This document shows, piece after piece, positions 1 to 8,861 of a stretch of DNA of 64,000 bases; the stretch's first letter is position 1; each line of letters begins with the position of its first letter. Source of the stretch: Croceicoccus estronivorus (GTDB lineage Bacteria > Pseudomonadota > Alphaproteobacteria > Sphingomonadales > Sphingomonadaceae); contig NZ_JRQQ01000002.1 of assembly GCF_001625325.1 (NCBI RefSeq), positions 62,001 through 126,000 on the forward strand. The letters run 5' to 3'. The notes under the pieces were generated by a model. It was given only the letters and a program-made list of their open reading frames with translations. It was not told the DNA's origin and searched no databases. A program made the position numbers and the translations under genes.

Positions 1-163
1 CAACTTCGAGCTGCTCTTGCAGTTTGTTAAGCTCATCAAGAGCGCTTTCCCCGCTCTCGTCATTACTGTCGAGCATGTCTTCGGGCACGCCTTTCAGTTC
101 GGCTGCCACAGCGGGATCGGTCTGCGCCTCATCCTTCGGCGCTTGTGTCTTGTCGTCAGTCAT
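1..163 (-). CDS. grpE: GrpE nucleotide exchange factor, N-terminal part (cut by window edge)
   Basis: The first 54 codons of a gene that runs off the left edge. The translated part starts MTDDKTQAPKDEAQTD, is very acidic, and ends in a helical, leucine-spaced stretch (residues about 41-54), as expected for the disordered head and start of the long coiled coil of GrpE. GrpE releases ADP from DnaK. It starts 18 bases after the stop of hrcA on the same strand, and hrcA-grpE is a standard alphaproteobacterial pair. The identity rests mainly on position and composition because the conserved beta domain is outside the window. Confidence 0.75.
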   Translation of the reverse strand, partial: MTDDKTQAPKDEAQTDPAVAAELKGVPEDMLDSNDESGESALDELNKLQEQLEV

Positions 164-181
164 TGTCTCTATCTATCTGTT

Positions 182-1225
182 CTAGCCGATCAATTTGCCC
201 AAACTCTGAGCCGTGAAATCCACCATGGGGACGACCCGTGCATAATTCAACCGCGTTGGGCCGATAACTCCAACCACGCCAACGACCCTGCCCTCGCGAT
301 CCCTGTAAGGAGACGCAATCACCGAGGAACCCGAAAGCGCGAACAACCGGTTTTCCGAGCCGATGAATATGCGGGTAGATTCCGCTTCTCGTGCTGTTTC
401 CAGCAATTCCGCGATGGATTGCTTGTTTTCGAGGTCGTCGAGCAACTGGCGGATGCGCTCTATATCAAGCAAAGTATTTTCGTCGAGCAGGTTTGCCTGC
501 CCTCGCACGATCAAAACCGGGCGCCGTGTGGCGTCCTCGCTCCAGACAGCAAGGCCGCGTTCGACGAGATCCCGGCTGGCCGCGTCAAGCGCGGATTGAC
601 CAGAGGCAATTTGCTGTCCCATGACACGCGCCGCTTCTGCCAGGGTTCGTCCGCCAAGATGAGCGGTAATATAATTCGTTGCCTGCTCCAACGTCGAAAT
701 CGGCAGGCCAGGAGGCAAATCGAGCAAGCGGTTTTCAATATTCCCATCTTCCCCCACCAATACGGCCAGTGCCTTGCCAGGAGCGAGTGGTACAAGGTTC
801 ATCTGGGACAACCGAGGTTCCCGGCTTGGAACCATCACGACTCCCGCTGCGGCGGAGAGGTCGGAAAGCAGGGAACTGGTCGCCTCCAGCGCATGCTCGA
901 TCGGACCAGGTTGGGATAGCCGCCTTTCAATAGCCGCTCGTTCCTCGGCTGTAGGTTCTGCAACCTGCATCATGCCATCGACAAACAGCCGCAATCCGAT
1001 CTCGGTCGGCATCCGGCCGGCGCTGGTATGCGGGGCGGCCAGAAGGCCAAGGCTTTCCAGTTCCGCCAACACCGAACGGATCGAGGCCGGCGAGAGGTTT
1101 ACCTGCCCTGCGCCGGCCAGCGTGCGGGATCCGACCGGCTGACCGCTCGAAAGATATTCTTCGACAACCAGGCGGAAAATGTCGCGTGCACGGTTGGTCA
1201 ATTCGGTAACGGGTGGTGTCGGCAT
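182..1225 (-). CDS. hrcA: Heat-inducible transcription repressor HrcA
   Basis: 347 residues, the normal length for HrcA, the repressor that binds CIRCE operators in front of chaperone genes and needs GroEL for activity. The N-terminal winged helix covers about residues 8-75 (starting LTNRARDIFRLVVEEYL, with the family's SRTLAGAG and SPASIRSVLAELE stretches), followed by the GAF-like and dimerisation regions with the conserved end GVVGVIGPTRLNYARVVPMV. It is divergent from rph and probably co-transcribed with grpE. No CIRCE element is visible in its 83-base upstream gap, so autoregulation through CIRCE is not supported here. Confidence 0.95.
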   Translation of the reverse strand: MPTPPVTELTNRARDIFRLVVEEYLSSGQPVGSRTLAGAGQVNLSPASIRSVLAELESLGLLAAPHTSAGRMPTEIGLRLFVDGMMQVAEPTAEERAAIERRLSQPGPIEHALEATSSLLSDLSAAAGVVMVPSREPRLSQMNLVPLAPGKALAVLVGEDGNIENRLLDLPPGLPISTLEQATNYITAHLGGRTLAEAARVMGQQIASGQSALDAASRDLVERGLAVWSEDATRRPVLIVRGQANLLDENTLLDIERIRQLLDDLENKQSIAELLETAREAESTRIFIGSENRLFALSGSSVIASPYRDREGRVVGVVGVIGPTRLNYARVVPMVDFTAQSLGKLIG

Positions 1226-1308
1226 GCTCCCAATTTAGTCACTGCCCTTGCTCTCACAAGCGGTAAGCGCCTAACGATCCCCACGATTCACATTAATAAG
1301 GATTCTCC

Positions 1309-2022
1309 ATGCGACCTTCCGGCCGTGCGCCCGACGAAATGCGCGCTATCGACATCCAGACAGGCTTCACCAAGCACGCGGAGGGATCCTGCCTGATTTC
1401 CTTCGGGGATACCCGTGTATTGGTGACTGCCAGCGTGGAAGAACGCGTGCCGCCTTTCCTTCGCGGAAAGGGCGAAGGATGGGTTACGGCTGAGTATTCC
1501 ATGCTTCCGCGTGCGACCCACACTCGCGGCAGTCGTGAGGCGGCCAGAGGCAAGCAGACCGGACGGACACAGGAAATTCAACGCCTGATCGGCCGATCCC
1601 TGCGCGCAGTCACGGACATGAAGAAGTTGGGCGAGCGGCAGATCACACTCGATTGCGATGTTATTCAGGCCGATGGAGGGACCCGTACCGCGGCTATTTC
1701 CGGCGCCTGGATTGCCCTGCGCCTTGCGGTCAACAAGCTGATGGCAAATGGTGCGATTTCCGAAGACCCGCTGACGGCCAAAGTGGCAGCGATCAGTTGC
1801 GGCATTTATCAAGGCACGCCAGTGCTCGATCTCGACTACGTGGAAGACAGCTCGGCGGACGCCGATGCCAACTTCGTATTGATAGAAGGCGGCAACATTG
1901 CCGAAGCGCAAGCGACGGCCGAAGGCGCACCCTATGACGAAGAAGGGTTGCTGCGCCTGCTGCGTCTTGCCCGGATGGGATGCGATCGCATTTTCGCTGC
2001 TCAGGACGCTGCAGTGAAATGA
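1309..2022 (+). CDS. rph: Ribonuclease PH
   Basis: 237 residues, full length for RNase PH, the phosphorolytic 3'-5' exoribonuclease that trims tRNA 3' ends. The N-terminus begins [12 protein letters not shown], and the phosphate-binding [13 protein letters not shown] segment lies near residues 123-135. The conserved [18 protein letters not shown] block follows. An ATG preceded by the purine-rich AAGGA at about 1299 supports the start. The stop overlaps the rdgB start (ATGA), so rph begins an operon rph-rdgB-hemW-xerC. Divergent from hrcA. Confidence 0.96.
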   Translation: MRPSGRAPDEMRAIDIQTGFTKHAEGSCLISFGDTRVLVTASVEERVPPFLRGKGEGWVTAEYSMLPRATHTRGSREAARGKQTGRTQEIQRLIGRSLRAVTDMKKLGERQITLDCDVIQADGGTRTAAISGAWIALRLAVNKLMANGAISEDPLTAKVAAISCGIYQGTPVLDLDYVEDSSADADANFVLIEGGNIAEAQATAEGAPYDEEGLLRLLRLARMGCDRIFAAQDAAVK

Positions 2023-2648
2023 CGCGCAAGCTCGGTTCCGGCAAGCTGGTCATAGCAACGCATAACGCGGGTAAGCTTAAGGAAATTTCGGCTCTGCTCG
2101 CCCCTTATGGGATGGAATGTATTTCCGCAGGCGCGCTGGGGCTGCCGGAACCGGCTGAAACGGGCACGACATTCATTGAAAATGCGCTGATCAAGGCGCA
2201 TGCGGCGGCAAAAGCGTCGCAATTGCCTGCGCTTGCCGATGACAGCGGGCTCTCGGTTGCAGGGCTCGGCGGCAAACCTGGTGTGTACACGGCAGACTGG
2301 GCGGAACGGCAATGGTTCGAAGGCGAACCTGGGCGTGATTGGTATATGGCCATGGGGAAAGTCGAGGGCATGTTGCAGGCCTTTGGCCCGCAAGCCGATC
2401 GCAATTGCTGGTTTTCATGTGTCCTTGCGATTGCGTGGCCGGACGGAACAAGCGCCGTTTATGAAGGCCGTGTCGATGGCCACTACATATGGCCTCCCCG
2501 GGGCGAAAGGGGCTTCGGCTACGATCCTGTATTCGTCCCGAAAGGTCAGAAGCGATCGTTTGCCGAGATTGACCCCGAGGAAAAGCACCGGATCAGCCAT
2601 CGCGCAGATGCCTTCGCCAAGCTGGTCGCGGAGCAATTCAGCGGTTAA
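2019..2648 (+). CDS. rdgB: RdgB/HAM1 family non-canonical purine NTP pyrophosphatase
   Basis: 209 residues from the ATG that overlaps the rph stop; a longer in-frame start at 1980 lies deep inside rph and is not needed. The enzyme hydrolyses dITP, ITP and XTP to monophosphates and keeps deaminated purines out of DNA and RNA. Visible family motifs are the substrate loop [11 protein letters not shown] near residues 14-24, LADDSGL near 75, GFGYDPVF near 165 and SHRADAF near 195. Translationally coupled to rph and 8 bases before hemW. Confidence 0.95.
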   Translation: MTRKLGSGKLVIATHNAGKLKEISALLAPYGMECISAGALGLPEPAETGTTFIENALIKAHAAAKASQLPALADDSGLSVAGLGGKPGVYTADWAERQWFEGEPGRDWYMAMGKVEGMLQAFGPQADRNCWFSCVLAIAWPDGTSAVYEGRVDGHYIWPPRGERGFGYDPVFVPKGQKRSFAEIDPEEKHRISHRADAFAKLVAEQFSG

Positions 2649-2656
2649 CATAGGCC

Positions 2657-3808
2657 GTGGCTCGCGCGCTTTACATACATTGGCCTTTCTGCCTGAAAAA
2701 ATGCCCATACTGCGATTTCAACTCGCATGTTCGGGCTACTGTGGAAGTCGACCGCTGGAAGGCGGCGTTGCTCGCCGATATGCGGCATGAAGCGACCCTG
2801 GCGGGCGGAGAAGCACTTGGCAGCATATTTTTCGGCGGTGGCACACCATCGCTTATGCCTCCTGATTTGGTCGATGCCCTGCTGGGCGAGGCGGAGCGGT
2901 TGTGGGGCTTCGCACCCGGAGTCGAAATTACACTGGAAGCCAATCCTTCATCCGTGGAGACGGCAAATTTCCGGATTCTGAAGAATGCTGGAATCAACCG
3001 TGTTTCGATAGGCATACAATCCCTGGATAACGAGGCATTGGGATTTCTGGGGCGCCTGCACAATGTGAAAGAGGCGCTCACGGCGCTGGAGACGGCGCAG
3101 AGCATATTCGAAAGGGTCGGCTTTGACCTCATTTATGCCCGCCCAGGGCAGTCTCTGGACCAATGGCGCGCCGAGTTGCTGCGTGCCCTTTCATTCGGGA
3201 CCGGTCACCTTTCGCTTTATCAGCTGACCATAGAGGATGGCACTCGCTTTGCGACTGACGTTCGCCAAGGGAAGTTTGTTCCGCTGGATGATGATGAAGC
3301 TGCGGATATGTTCGCGCTAACCTCTGAATTGACATCGGCTGTCGGGCTCCTTCCCTACGAGATCAGCAACCATGCATGGAAAGGCGAAGAAAGCCGTCAT
3401 AATCTGACTTATTGGCGCTATCAGGATTATTGCGGAATAGGCCCCGGAGCCCATGGCCGAAGAGGACAGATCGCAACTGTCCGTCACCGCAAACCGGAAA
3501 ACTGGCTGGAGGCAATTGCCAGTTATGGGCATGGCATCAGCGAAGAGCGTGCCTTGCCCACGTCAGAGCAGGCAAGTGAAGCTCTGCTGATGGGGCTCAG
3601 ACTGCGCGAGGGTATCGACCTGGATATGCTTTCGCAGCGTTTTGCTATCTCGGCCGGAAAGTTGGTCGACGCTGCGCGGCTTGATTTCTACACGCAACAG
3701 GGCCTCATGTGGCAAAATGGACATCGGATAGGAGTGACCGGCGCGGGCATGCCATTGCTTGACGCTCTTTTGGGAGAGCTGGTTCCCGCCGAGTTGGTTT
3801 CGGCATGA
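2657..3808 (+). CDS. hemW: HemW-like radical SAM protein (heme chaperone, formerly annotated coproporphyrinogen III oxidase-like)
   Basis: 383 residues with a GTG start. The radical SAM cluster motif CxxxCxxC is at Cys12, Cys16 and Cys19 (FCLKKCPYC), followed by FGGGTPSLM and the LEANPSS segment. These are typical of the HemW branch, which binds heme and is thought to deliver it to respiratory proteins rather than to oxidise coproporphyrinogen. It sits in the rph-rdgB-hemW-xerC operon, and its stop overlaps the xerC start (ATGA). HemW versus HemN is assigned from length and motif spacing. Confidence 0.9.
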   Translation: MARALYIHWPFCLKKCPYCDFNSHVRATVEVDRWKAALLADMRHEATLAGGEALGSIFFGGGTPSLMPPDLVDALLGEAERLWGFAPGVEITLEANPSSVETANFRILKNAGINRVSIGIQSLDNEALGFLGRLHNVKEALTALETAQSIFERVGFDLIYARPGQSLDQWRAELLRALSFGTGHLSLYQLTIEDGTRFATDVRQGKFVPLDDDEAADMFALTSELTSAVGLLPYEISNHAWKGEESRHNLTYWRYQDYCGIGPGAHGRRGQIATVRHRKPENWLEAIASYGHGISEERALPTSEQASEALLMGLRLREGIDLDMLSQRFAISAGKLVDAARLDFYTQQGLMWQNGHRIGVTGAGMPLLDALLGELVPAELVSA

Positions 3809-4704
3809 ACCGCGCGGATATTCTGGCGGCCTGGTATGATCACCTGTCGCAGGGTCGAAGACGTTCGCCGCATACCATTCGAGCTTATACAGCCACAGCG
3901 GCACGCCTTCTGGATAGTATGGGAGATACGGACTGGTCTGCCCTCGCCCGACTGGATGCCCGTGCGTTGCGAACGCAACTTGCGTCCCGTCGGGCGGAAG
4001 GGCTCGGAAATGTTTCAGCCGCACGGGAGTTGTCAGCTCTGAAAGCCCTTATCTCATTCTCTCGCGGGCAAGCTGGAATGGAAGATGTGGCACCGCCCCG
4101 TCTGAGAGGGCCCCGGCTCAAGAAAGGCCTGCCCCGGCCCATTACGCCGGACGATGCGGAAAATCTCGCGGCGACAGTATCGGACAGTGCCCCCGAAGAC
4201 TGGATTGGCGCGCGTGACCGGGCGGTGCTGTTACTGATGTATGGCGCAGGGTTGCGCATTGCGGAGGCCCTTTCCCTGACAGGTTCAGACATACCTTTGG
4301 GCCAAGTTCTGACAGTAACGGGCAAGGGCAACAAACAGCGTGTAGTGCCTGTCCTGCCAATTGTACGGGATGCGGTGGAAGAGTATCTGGACCGCTCCCC
4401 ATGGCCTCTTCAGCGGGATGCCCCCTTGTTTCGCGGTGCCAAGGGTGGGGCTTTGTCACAAGGGATGGTGCAAAAGGCCGTAGCACGTGCACGGGTTGCG
4501 TTAGGTCTTCCAGCTACGGCGACACCTCACGCATTACGGCATAGTTTTGCCACACATTTACTGGGCGCCGGTGCAGATCTGCGATCACTGCAGGAGTTAC
4601 TCGGGCATGCAAGCCTGGGCTCGACGCAGATTTACACCAAGGTCGATGCGGCAAAGCTGCTGGAAACCTATCGGAACGCTCACCCGAGGGAGCGGGAGAC
4701 ATGA
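3805..4704 (+). CDS. xerC: Tyrosine recombinase XerC
   Basis: 299 residues, the usual size of XerC/XerD, which resolve chromosome dimers at dif. An N-terminal SAM-like core-binding domain (residues about 1-95) precedes the catalytic domain. The active-site set is visible: Arg in GAGLRIAEAL (about 150), Lys in TGKGNKQR (about 175), HALRHSFATHLL (about 241), the His in LLGHASLGST (about 267) and the nucleophile Tyr in QIYTKVD (about 276). It is the last gene of the operon and is coupled to hemW by ATGA. Unlike the integrase near 48 kb, it has no adjacent tRNA or mobile genes. Confidence 0.93.
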   Translation: MNRADILAAWYDHLSQGRRRSPHTIRAYTATAARLLDSMGDTDWSALARLDARALRTQLASRRAEGLGNVSAARELSALKALISFSRGQAGMEDVAPPRLRGPRLKKGLPRPITPDDAENLAATVSDSAPEDWIGARDRAVLLLMYGAGLRIAEALSLTGSDIPLGQVLTVTGKGNKQRVVPVLPIVRDAVEEYLDRSPWPLQRDAPLFRGAKGGALSQGMVQKAVARARVALGLPATATPHALRHSFATHLLGAGADLRSLQELLGHASLGSTQIYTKVDAAKLLETYRNAHPRERET

Positions 4705-4732
4705 GTGTGATCGTTTACTTGGGCGTCGACAA

Positions 4733-5425
4733 TCAAACAACTTTGAGGCCTAGTTCGCCCAACAGCTCGCTTGCCTGTGAGGGCGAAATCGTCGCTCCCC
4801 TGAAAGGCCTGGCATCAATCAGACGCAGGCCTCCCAGATCGGCCCCGCGCAAATCGGCGCCGTCGAACCGCGCACCCTCCAGATTGGCATCGCGCAGACT
4901 GCATTCATCGAAAATTGCTTTGCGAAAATCGCATTTCCGCATTTCGGCATGACTGAAATCGATTTTCGTGAGTTGCTGCTTATGGAATGAAAATGCTGGC
5001 AATCTGGCACTGATGAGAAGCGTTTCAGCAAAGCGAACATCAATAGCGCGGGCCTCAGACAAATCTGCGCCGGTTAGTTTGCAATTCTCGAACGACGCGG
5101 CATGCAAGATGGCCATCCTGAAATCGCTATTGTTGAGATCGGAGGAAAAGAACCTTGCGTCGCTGAGATCCGCACTTGAAAAATTTGCCTGCGATGCTCG
5201 ACAGGATTGCCAAGCGGTCCCATCCAGCTTGGCTGACGTCAGATCGGCATTGCGCAAATCGCACCGTTCAAACAACCAGCCATCCAAAGTGAGCTCGGAA
5301 AGGTCGGCTTCCTCCAGATCGCAGTCGATCAACTGCACGGGCTGCCCCTCTTCGCCCATGCGCTGGATGGCGGCTCGATCCAGCGAACGCTCACGAACCG
5401 CGCGGTCGGAAATCGGGCTATTCAC
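4733..5425 (-). CDS. Pentapeptide repeat protein
   Basis: 230 residues, with much of the chain made of A(D/N)LSx-type pentapeptides (ADLSELTLDG, ADLTSAKLDG, ADLSDARFFS, ADLSEARAID, ADLRGADLGG). These form a right-handed quadrilateral beta helix. Some relatives mimic DNA and protect gyrase, but nothing here shows that role. No signal peptide or membrane segment is visible. It lies 27 bases after gshB on the same strand and may be the last gene of rsmI-yraN-gshB. Function unknown. Confidence 0.85.
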   Translation of the reverse strand: MNSPISDRAVRERSLDRAAIQRMGEEGQPVQLIDCDLEEADLSELTLDGWLFERCDLRNADLTSAKLDGTAWQSCRASQANFSSADLSDARFFSSDLNNSDFRMAILHAASFENCKLTGADLSEARAIDVRFAETLLISARLPAFSFHKQQLTKIDFSHAEMRKCDFRKAIFDECSLRDANLEGARFDGADLRGADLGGLRLIDARPFRGATISPSQASELLGELGLKVV

Positions 5426-5452
5426 GGCTGCTACTCATTGGTTGGGCGTTGA

Positions 5453-6406
5453 TCACTTGCCCAATCGCCTCTCAATCGCATCCCAGATCATACCGCTCGT
5501 ATCGGTGCCGTTAAACCGGTCGATTGCGACGATTCCGGTAGGGCTGGTGACATTGATCTCGGTCAGCCATTTGCCACCGATCACGTCGATGCCAACGAAG
5601 ATAAGCCCCAGACGCTTGAGCTCAGGGCCCAGCGCCGCGCATATTTCCCGCTCTTTGTCCGTCAGGCTGGTGGCTTCAGCCGAGCCGCCCACTGCGAGGT
5701 TGCTGCGAAATTCACCTTCGCCAGGTATCCTGTTGATCGCACCTGCCACTTCACCATCGACCAGGACGATCCGCTTATCCCCCTCCGACACTTCGGGCAG
5801 GAAAGGCTGCAACATGTGCGGTTCAGGCCATGTCTGATTGAACACCTCGAACAAGGCGGACAGATTATCGCCACCTTCGGGCACACGAAAAATGGCCTTG
5901 CCGCCATTACCGTGGATCGGCTTCATCACCACAGCCCCGTGGCGTGTCATAAACTGCCGGGCTTCTTCGACACTTCTGGTTACCAAGGTCGGAGGCATGA
6001 ACCGCCGAAAATCCAGTACGAAGACTTTTTCCGGCGCGTTTCTCACGCTGACCGGATTGTTTACCACCAAGGTTTCACTCTCGATCCGCTCAAGCATATG
6101 CGTTGCGGTGATATAGCCCATATCGAAAGGTGGGTCCTGACGCATCAGAACGACATCCACGTCCTTGCCCAGATCAAGCCGACGAGATTCACCCACCTCG
6201 AAATGATCGCCCGCGAGAGGACGAACAATTACCGGACGTGCGTGTGTGTGCAGTCGATTATCTTCATCCAGAGTCAGTGCAGTGACGTCATAATGATAAA
6301 GCTCATATCCTCGCTTCTGCCCGGCAAGCATCAGGGCGAACGAAGAATCGCCTGCGATATTGATCGATTCTAGCGGGTCCATTTGAACCGCGACACGCAA
6401 AGTCAT
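5453..6406 (-). CDS. gshB: Glutathione synthetase
   Basis: 317 residues, standard for the bacterial ATP-grasp enzyme that joins gamma-glutamylcysteine and glycine. The N-terminus MTLRVAVQMDPLESIN, the DxxLMRQDPPFDMGYI segment, the MKPIHGNGGKAIFR glycine-rich ATP loop (about 185-198) and the C-terminal GIDVIGGKWLTEINVTSPTG metal and substrate region are all conserved. It follows yraN by 20 bases in the same transcription unit, an order frequent in alphaproteobacteria. Confidence 0.95.
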   Translation of the reverse strand: MTLRVAVQMDPLESINIAGDSSFALMLAGQKRGYELYHYDVTALTLDEDNRLHTHARPVIVRPLAGDHFEVGESRRLDLGKDVDVVLMRQDPPFDMGYITATHMLERIESETLVVNNPVSVRNAPEKVFVLDFRRFMPPTLVTRSVEEARQFMTRHGAVVMKPIHGNGGKAIFRVPEGGDNLSALFEVFNQTWPEPHMLQPFLPEVSEGDKRIVLVDGEVAGAINRIPGEGEFRSNLAVGGSAEATSLTDKEREICAALGPELKRLGLIFVGIDVIGGKWLTEINVTSPTGIVAIDRFNGTDTSGMIWDAIERRLGK

Positions 6407-6426
6407 GAAATTCCCCTGAGCCTGTT

Positions 6427-6777
6427 TTATGGCTGGTATGCGTTGACGATGTGCCGTGGGAAACGTCCGGGCGCAAGCAGCAGCACATCTATCCGCATAT
6501 CATCGCCTGTCCTGGCGTAACGATGGGCTTCCGCCTCCGCCGCAGCCGCTACGCGTCGAAGGCGGTAGGCATCAATGGCCTGATCGAGGTTTTTCGCGCG
6601 ATTTCGCCATTTGACCTCGACGAAAGCCACTGTTCTCCGTCGCCGAGCTATGAGGTCGATTTCGCCACGCGAATTTTTCACCCGGCGAGCCAGAATGTGC
6701 CATCCTTTCAGCCGGAGAAACCAGGCGGCAAGATTTTCCGCCCTCCTCCCCTGTCTTTCCCGCTTCGCGCGGCTCAC
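6427..6777 (-). CDS. yraN: YraN/UPF0102 family nuclease-fold protein
   Basis: 116 residues. The core RAENLAAWFLRLKGWHIL ... NSRGEIDLIARR ... VAFVEVKWR contains the GEIDLI and FVEVK blocks that match the PD-(D/E)xK nuclease-like fold of UPF0102 proteins. The biochemical activity of the family is poorly established. The start overlaps the rsmI stop (ATGA), so translation is probably coupled. Confidence 0.9.
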   Translation of the reverse strand: MSRAKRERQGRRAENLAAWFLRLKGWHILARRVKNSRGEIDLIARRRRTVAFVEVKWRNRAKNLDQAIDAYRLRRVAAAAEAEAHRYARTGDDMRIDVLLLAPGRFPRHIVNAYQP

Positions 6778-7625
6778 CCTGTTTGGTGCTCCTGGGATTT
6801 TAGCTCCAGCGCACGAGCATAGAGCATCTTGCGGTCCATTCCTGTCGCGCGGGCCACCTGTGCGGCGGCTTGAGATGGTTTCTCATGCAACATCGCCGCA
6901 AATAGCAAGGCGTCCAGATCTGTTTCTGTATTTTCCCTTTCAGCTGGCGGGCCAACCAGCAGAACGATCTCACCTCTGGGGGGATGAGCCGTGTAATGGT
7001 CGATCAGCTGCTGTGGAGGCCCTCTCCTGCATTCCTCATGCAATTTCGTAAGTTCGCGGGCAACAGCGACATCGCGTCCCGGCAAACCGAGTTCGATGGC
7101 GGCGAGAGTCTTCACGAGCCGAGGCGCGCTCTCATAAAAGATCAAAGTGGCACGTACCTGCGCCAGTTCGGCCAATGCGTCCGCACGCGCCTTTTCCTTG
7201 GGCGGGAGGAAGCCCGCGAAGAGGAAGCGGTCGTTTGGAAGCCCGGACAATGTGAGAGCGACGATTGCAGCGCTTGGGCCCGGCAAGCTCGTAATGGCAA
7301 TTCCCGCTTCTCTCGCTGCCTGGACCAGACGATATCCCGGATCTGAAATAAGCGGTGTTCCAGCATCCGAGACTAGCGCAATCGCCTTTTCTCTCATGGA
7401 CGCAAGCAAACGCTGTCGGTCTACCTCACTGCTGTAATCGTCATATCGCCAGAGCGGTTTATGTAACGACAGATGCCGGAGAAGCTTCGCGGTCACCCGC
7501 GTATCCTCGCAGGCGATTGCATCGCAGCGTGCCAATATGTCGGCTGCCCGCAATGTTATGTCCCCGAGATTGCCAATCGGGGTCGCCACTATATAGAGGC
7601 CCGGAGCTAATGGTTCGTCAGTCAC
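6774..7625 (-). CDS. rsmI: 16S rRNA (cytidine(1402)-2'-O)-methyltransferase RsmI
   Basis: 283 residues from a GTG start at 7625, close to the 285 of known RsmI. A longer reading frame to 7919 only adds sequence that is antisense to the next gene. RsmI methylates the 2'-O of C1402 in 16S rRNA with SAM. Visible blocks are GLYIVATPIGNLGDITLRA, CEDTR, VSDAGTPLISDPGYR, LPGPSAAI and FLFAGFLPPK, all of the tetrapyrrole-methylase fold. First gene of rsmI-yraN-gshB, divergent from the lipoprotein gene. Confidence 0.95.
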   Translation of the reverse strand: MTDEPLAPGLYIVATPIGNLGDITLRAADILARCDAIACEDTRVTAKLLRHLSLHKPLWRYDDYSSEVDRQRLLASMREKAIALVSDAGTPLISDPGYRLVQAAREAGIAITSLPGPSAAIVALTLSGLPNDRFLFAGFLPPKEKARADALAELAQVRATLIFYESAPRLVKTLAAIELGLPGRDVAVARELTKLHEECRRGPPQQLIDHYTAHPPRGEIVLLVGPPAERENTETDLDALLFAAMLHEKPSQAAAQVARATGMDRKMLYARALELKSQEHQTG

Positions 7626-7650
7626 GATGAGCCTCTTGGACCAGACTGGC

Positions 7651-8805
7651 ATGGAGCGGCAAGTGATCAAGGGTATAAGGTTCGATCGACGGGGCTTCGC
7701 GCTGGCGCTGACGACTGTGCTGCTGGCAGGTTGTGCCATCGTTCCCAAAGGAACCGGTACGGTCGGGCCGGCGCAAGAGCCTGATGCAACCGTACTCCCT
7801 GATGATGACGGTCGCCATAGGATTGCCTTGCTGGTTCCCCTGTCCGGTTCAAATGGAGAAGTTGGGCAGTCCATTGCAAATGCCACGACAATGGCTTTGC
7901 TGGATACCAATGCCAGCAATCTGCGGATTACAACCTATGACACGGCAACAGGTGCCGAAAGCGCGGCTGCCAAAGCCATGACGGATGGAAACCGCCTTAT
8001 CCTGGGCCCGCTGTTGGGTGAAAACACGCGTGATGTCGTCAAGGTCGCCCGCCGCAAACGGGTGCCGCTGATCAGCTTTTCCAATGATATCACGACCGCC
8101 GCACGCGATGTTTTCCTGATGGGCCATATTCCGTCTCAATCGATCGGGCGTACGGTCGATTATGCCTTTTCCCATGGGTCACGGCGGTTTTCTGCACTCA
8201 TTCCCAATGGGGAATATGGCCGTCAGGCCGAACTGGCTCTCTCAAGCGCAGTGCTGCGCGAAGGTGCCGCACTGATGGCGGTCGAGAAATATGATCGTGG
8301 AAGCACGGCTGTGATCGAAGCGGCGAAGCGCCTTGAAGCAAAGGGGCCGTTCGACTCTGTGCTGATTGCGGATGGCGCGAGACTTTCCGCGCTTGCCGCC
8401 AATCAATTCACGAAGAAGCCCCAGATACTCGGCACCGAATTGTGGAGCGGCGAATCCAGTGTCACTGCCAACGCATCCCTGCGGGGGGCATTATTCTCCG
8501 CTGTTTCGGACGGACGGTACAAACAGTTTGCGAGCAGCTACAAGGCTCGTTTCGGGAATCAGCCCTATCGTATTTCGACGCTCGGCTACGATGCTGTCCT
8601 GTTGACGCTCAAAATCGCTCGTGACTGGAAGCCTGGCACCTCGTTTCCGACAGCCAAGTTGCTTGATAAAGGTGGTTTTCTAGGTGTCGATGGACCGTTC
8701 CGTTTTCTTTCAAACGGTGTGGGTGAACGCGCCATGGAAGTCCGGAAGGTCGGTAATGGGGCTGTCAGCGTGGTGTCCCCTGCCCCCGCTCGTTTCGACG
8801 ACTGA
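7651..8805 (+). CDS. Penicillin-binding protein activator family lipoprotein (LpoA-like periplasmic-binding fold)
   Basis: 384 residues from the ATG at 7651; an upstream in-frame ATG at 7627 is also possible but would give an over-long n-region. The start reads MERQVIKG..., then a hydrophobic stretch ending in the lipobox LLAGC (Cys28). The mature part has a type I periplasmic-binding fold: IALLVPLSGSNGEVGQSIANA, then GPLLGENTRDV and FGNQPYRISTLGYDAV. This is the family of LpoA/LppC-type outer-membrane lipoproteins that stimulate penicillin-binding proteins. Location next to rsmI-yraN is the usual one. The LpoA function itself is by analogy. Confidence 0.85.
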   Translation: MERQVIKGIRFDRRGFALALTTVLLAGCAIVPKGTGTVGPAQEPDATVLPDDDGRHRIALLVPLSGSNGEVGQSIANATTMALLDTNASNLRITTYDTATGAESAAAKAMTDGNRLILGPLLGENTRDVVKVARRKRVPLISFSNDITTAARDVFLMGHIPSQSIGRTVDYAFSHGSRRFSALIPNGEYGRQAELALSSAVLREGAALMAVEKYDRGSTAVIEAAKRLEAKGPFDSVLIADGARLSALAANQFTKKPQILGTELWSGESSVTANASLRGALFSAVSDGRYKQFASSYKARFGNQPYRISTLGYDAVLLTLKIARDWKPGTSFPTAKLLDKGGFLGVDGPFRFLSNGVGERAMEVRKVGNGAVSVVSPAPARFDD

Positions 8806-8861
8806 CGATAACCTTCAGTTGATGCTTGAACGCCCATGAATCCACGGGTTATGGCGTTGGC

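Noticed and set aside
1226-1308. CIRCE operator in front of hrcA
   Set aside because: No TTAGCACTC-N9-GAGTGCTAA-like repeat is present in the 83-base gap.
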